Of a stretch of 64,000 nucleotides of DNA, positions 61,805-64,000 are shown piece after piece (positions within the stretch are counted from its first letter, which is position 1; the number at the start of each line of letters is the position of its first letter). This DNA comes from CAZGSN01 sp964371655. Its GTDB lineage: Bacteria > Desulfobacterota > Binatia > HRBIN30. Location: positions 123,688 through 187,687 of the forward strand of contig CAYJOD010000002.1 in assembly GCA_964371655.1 (NCBI GenBank). Reading direction: 5' to 3'. Below the pieces are notes generated by a model. That model saw only the letters and a program-made list of their open reading frames with translations. It was not told the origin of the DNA and did not search any database. Position numbers and translations under genes: made by a program.

Positions 61805-61993
61805 GACTGTTGCAAAGGAAATAGGAAATGAACCACAGAGACACAGAGGCCACAGAGAAGCGGCTGGGTGTTCAAGCACAGTTGTTGACCCCCATTTCTC
61901 CGGGTTCTTTCTCGGTGTCCTCTGTGCCTTTGTGGTTGGTCCTCTTCGTCCGTTCCGCGTTTGGGTTTCTATTGCTTGTGCAACGCTCAATAG
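61805..61993. repeat. Family A near-palindromic repeat, copy 3
   Basis: Closest to 44094-44280 (same AAATAGGAAATGAACCACAG start). It ends 20 bases before the start codon of the LemA gene and so forms most of its leader. Confidence 0.88.
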
Positions 61994-62003
61994 CTCAATT
62001 CTT

Positions 62004-62008
62004 GGAGG
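62004..62008 (+). promoter_or_regulatory. Shine-Dalgarno GGAGG of the LemA gene
   Basis: GGAGG with a 5-base spacer to ATG 62014. It supports that start over the longer frame through the repeat. Confidence 0.75.
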
Positions 62009-62013
62009 CTGAT

Positions 62014-62568
62014 ATGCGAAAAGTCGGTTGCGTGGGCGCGGGTGCCCTCGTCCTGCTCCTTGGTCTGAGTGGCTGTGGCTACAACTCGATGGTCAGCATG
62101 CACGAGGGTATCGACGCCGCCTGGGCGCAAGTCGAAAACCAGCTGCAGCGTCGCAACGATTTGATTCCAAACCTGGTCGAAGTCTCCAAGGGCTATGCCG
62201 CCCACGAGAAGGAGGTGTTCGCGAATATCGCCGAAGCGCGCTCACGGATGATCGGTGCGGGTACGCGGGATGAGAAGATCGATGCGGCGAACCAAATGGG
62301 CTCGGCGTTGTCGCGCTTGCTGGTTCTCGGCGAACGTTACCCAGATCTCAAGGCAAACGAACAGTTCAACCGCCTCTCCGACGAGCTCGCCGGTACCGAG
62401 AATCGCATTGCGACGGAGCGCCGCCGCTACAACGACGCGGTGCGCGAGTACAACACCTACATCCGCAAGCTGCCGCAGAACCTCACTGCCTCCGTGTTTG
62501 GCTTTCACACGGAGAAATACTTCGAAGCTCCGAAGGAAGCGCAGCAAGTGCCCAAGGTGCAATTCTAA
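62014..62568 (+). CDS. lemA: LemA family lipoprotein
   Basis: 184 residues. Lipoprotein signal peptide with lipobox ending SGCG, then the LemA core: HEGIDAAWAQVENQLQRRNDLIPNLVEVSKGYA, LKANEQFNRLSDELAGTENRIATERRRYNDAVREYN and SVFGFHTEKYFE. A helical bundle probably facing the periplasm. It is paired with the TPM gene upstream, a common arrangement. Exact role unknown. Confidence 0.95.
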   Translation: MRKVGCVGAGALVLLLGLSGCGYNSMVSMHEGIDAAWAQVENQLQRRNDLIPNLVEVSKGYAAHEKEVFANIAEARSRMIGAGTRDEKIDAANQMGSALSRLLVLGERYPDLKANEQFNRLSDELAGTENRIATERRRYNDAVREYNTYIRKLPQNLTASVFGFHTEKYFEAPKEAQQVPKVQF

Positions 62569-62577
62569 CCTGGATTT

Positions 62578-62746
62578 CTCACCGCAGAGTCGCCGAGGCG
62601 CAGAGAAAGCCGTGGATGGTTGGAAGAAATCTCGATTGTGGCCGAATCAATTTCGTGCACCCTGGTGCTCCGGCGGATGTGGAGTTGTTCTCGAAATACT
62701 TTCTTCTCCGCGCCTCTGCGTCTCTGCGGTGAAGTCTTGGTGAGAA
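62578..62746. repeat. Palindromic repeat family H
   Basis: Arms TCACCGCAGAGTCGCCGAGGCGCAGAGAA and TTCTCCGCGCCTCTGCGTCTCTGCGGTGA. A similar arm is at 118-155. Confidence 0.85.
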
Positions 62747-62819
62747 ATGCGGGCTGAGGAAGATGTGCGGCGCGGAAATAGCCTTCCAAAGGAGCTGGGT
62801 AGGGGATAGGTCAATTGGA

Positions 62820-63899
62820 ATGAAACGATTCGCTTGGATTGTGAGCTTAGGCGCGGCACTGGCGTTCGGTGGCTGCGGCGGCGGTGGCAGCAATCAATGC
62901 ACGTCGCGTGATGCTTCGGGAGCGCCGCCCTGTTCGGCTACGACGCGGACCTGTTACGTGAGTACGAGCGGGAACGACGCGAACGACGGCTCGGCGCCCG
63001 ATCCGGCGCACGCGTTTCACAGCATCGATCACGCGATTGATGTCGTCCAATCGAGCTACGCGATTATCGTCAGTCCCGGGACGTACGCGGGCATCAGTAC
63101 CGACCGCGAGGGACGATGTGCGCCGACGGCGCTGTCGCTGATCGCGGATTCGGGCCGTGACGCTGTCATCATCGACGGCCGTAACGCAGCCAGTGGCGCC
63201 GGGATCCACCTTTCCAACGGCGATGATTCGATCGTTGACGGATTTGCGATCATCAACAGCCCCGGCTCCGGCGTTCTGGTGAAGAGCCAGAGCGATCGCG
63301 TACAGGTCCGCAACTGCATCATCCGCGGCAACGGCAGCGACGGGATACACGTCCAGGATTCGAGTAACCTGCTGATTTTCAACAATCTGGTTTATGGAAA
63401 CAACGGAATCGGCATCGCCTTGGTCGGAGATGGCGGCTCGCCAAACGGGCGGGTGATCAACAACACCGTGGCCTTCAATGCTGGTCGCGGCGTCGAAATT
63501 GGGCGCAGCAACGGCGCCTCGGGAGGGGCCCTCACCCGCAACAACATCATTCAGGACAACTCGACGGCGAATGTCTCGGGCGAGAACATCAAGGTCTTCG
63601 ACAACAGCAGCTCGGACTACGACGGCAACTTCAACTTGGTCTCGCCACCGGTCTACATCCGCCAAACGATCGCGGGTCCCAACGACGTGAAGACCTCCGC
63701 CCTCTTCGACGGTGCCAGCGCAAGCGCGAATCCAGACGGGTTCCGCTTGCGCCCGAATAGCCCGGCGATTGATCGCGGCGCCAGCAATCTCGGTTCGGAG
63801 TTCGTGGCTTTGGTTCAACTCCTCACGACGCGTAGCACGACGACCGCCGGGAATGCGGATCAGATTCCAATCGACATCGGGTATCACTTCAGCAGATAG
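62820..63899 (+). CDS. Lipoprotein with right-handed beta-helix (pectate-lyase-like) repeats
   Basis: 359 residues from ATG 62820. Lipobox LAFGGCGGGG, then parallel beta-helix repeats with NNxV/NCIIRGNGSDGIHVQDSSN-type coils. A conserved start YVSTSGNDANDGS is typical of secreted right-handed beta-helix proteins. They bind or cut polysaccharides; no catalytic residues are assigned. Surface-anchored. The segment after it (63929-64000) is repeat A in reverse. Confidence 0.85.
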   Translation: MKRFAWIVSLGAALAFGGCGGGGSNQCTSRDASGAPPCSATTRTCYVSTSGNDANDGSAPDPAHAFHSIDHAIDVVQSSYAIIVSPGTYAGISTDREGRCAPTALSLIADSGRDAVIIDGRNAASGAGIHLSNGDDSIVDGFAIINSPGSGVLVKSQSDRVQVRNCIIRGNGSDGIHVQDSSNLLIFNNLVYGNNGIGIALVGDGGSPNGRVINNTVAFNAGRGVEIGRSNGASGGALTRNNIIQDNSTANVSGENIKVFDNSSSDYDGNFNLVSPPVYIRQTIAGPNDVKTSALFDGASASANPDGFRLRPNSPAIDRGASNLGSEFVALVQLLTTRSTTTAGNADQIPIDIGYHFSR

Positions 63900-63928
63900 T
63901 TCGAGGAAGTGGCCTTCCGGCTCACTTC

Positions 63929-64000
63929 TTGAGCGTTGCAAAAGGAATAGAAACCCAAACGCGGAACGGACGAAGAGGACCAACCACAGAGGCACAGAGG
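63929..64000. repeat. Family A repeat, copy 4, inverted and cut by window end
   Basis: Begins TTGAGCGTTGCAAAAGGAAT and continues as the reverse complement of the right end of family A. Confidence 0.88.

Overview
The window is high-GC bacterial DNA (one tRNA, RND efflux genes, glgC, a cobS-like gene). It carries many palindromic intergenic repeats and unusual fused radical SAM (rSAM) enzymes. This suggests an uncultured, Gram-negative, deltaproteobacteria-like lineage (Myxococcota, Desulfobacterota or Binatota type). That placement is inferred from gene style, not from a marker gene.

Layout. (1) 196-11753, all minus: two membrane-anchored SGNH hydrolases, a PhyH-type dioxygenase, two paralogous cupin/JmjC-like oxygenases, a large double-rSAM protein, then a tightly coupled UbiA / rSAM / polytopic membrane protein operon. 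(2) 12192-18106: a secreted NTF2-like protein, a minus-strand sugar set (GT2, SDR, DegT-type dehydratase) and a large membrane protein. (3) 18860-33671, the most unusual stretch: an HxsD-like/rSAM/[2Fe-2S] ferredoxin fusion, a tandem-rSAM protein, two proteins sharing a G-[FY]-P-S-C-C motif, a PhyH dioxygenase, RfbF, a VAO-type flavoprotein, an unknown Cys-motif protein, and a 977-residue halogenase-like flavoprotein fused to a PqqD-like segment and to the same unknown domain. (4) 33869-43981: nucleotide-sugar genes with overlapping starts (two SDRs, UDP-sugar dehydrogenase, RfbH with its iron-sulfur motif, two methyltransferases), then minus-strand PhyH, GT2 and PhyH genes. (5) tRNA-Arg(CCT) at 44329-44402. 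(6) 44978 to the end, ordinary genes: GH5, RND efflux pump, M32 carboxypeptidase, Nudix, GlgC, CobS-like, nucleotidyltransferase, TPM and LemA proteins, beta-helix lipoprotein.

Working together (inference): RfbF, RfbH, the SDRs, methyltransferases and glycosyltransferases suggest a branched or deoxygenated CDP/UDP-sugar that ends in a surface glycan or glycosylated metabolite. Mixed in are six rSAM domains in four proteins, six non-haem iron/2-oxoglutarate-type oxygenases, two flavoproteins and a UbiA prenyltransferase, an oxidative tailoring set far beyond normal O-antigen synthesis. One motif, C...C-x2-C-x5-C, occurs in both halves of the tandem rSAM and in two non-rSAM proteins. With the HxsD-like domain, it makes 18860-33671 the best candidate for an undescribed rSAM-dependent modification or natural-product system. 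I saw no HxsA-like precursor peptide.

Many start codons are GTG and several are uncertain; the reason for each choice is given in its entry.
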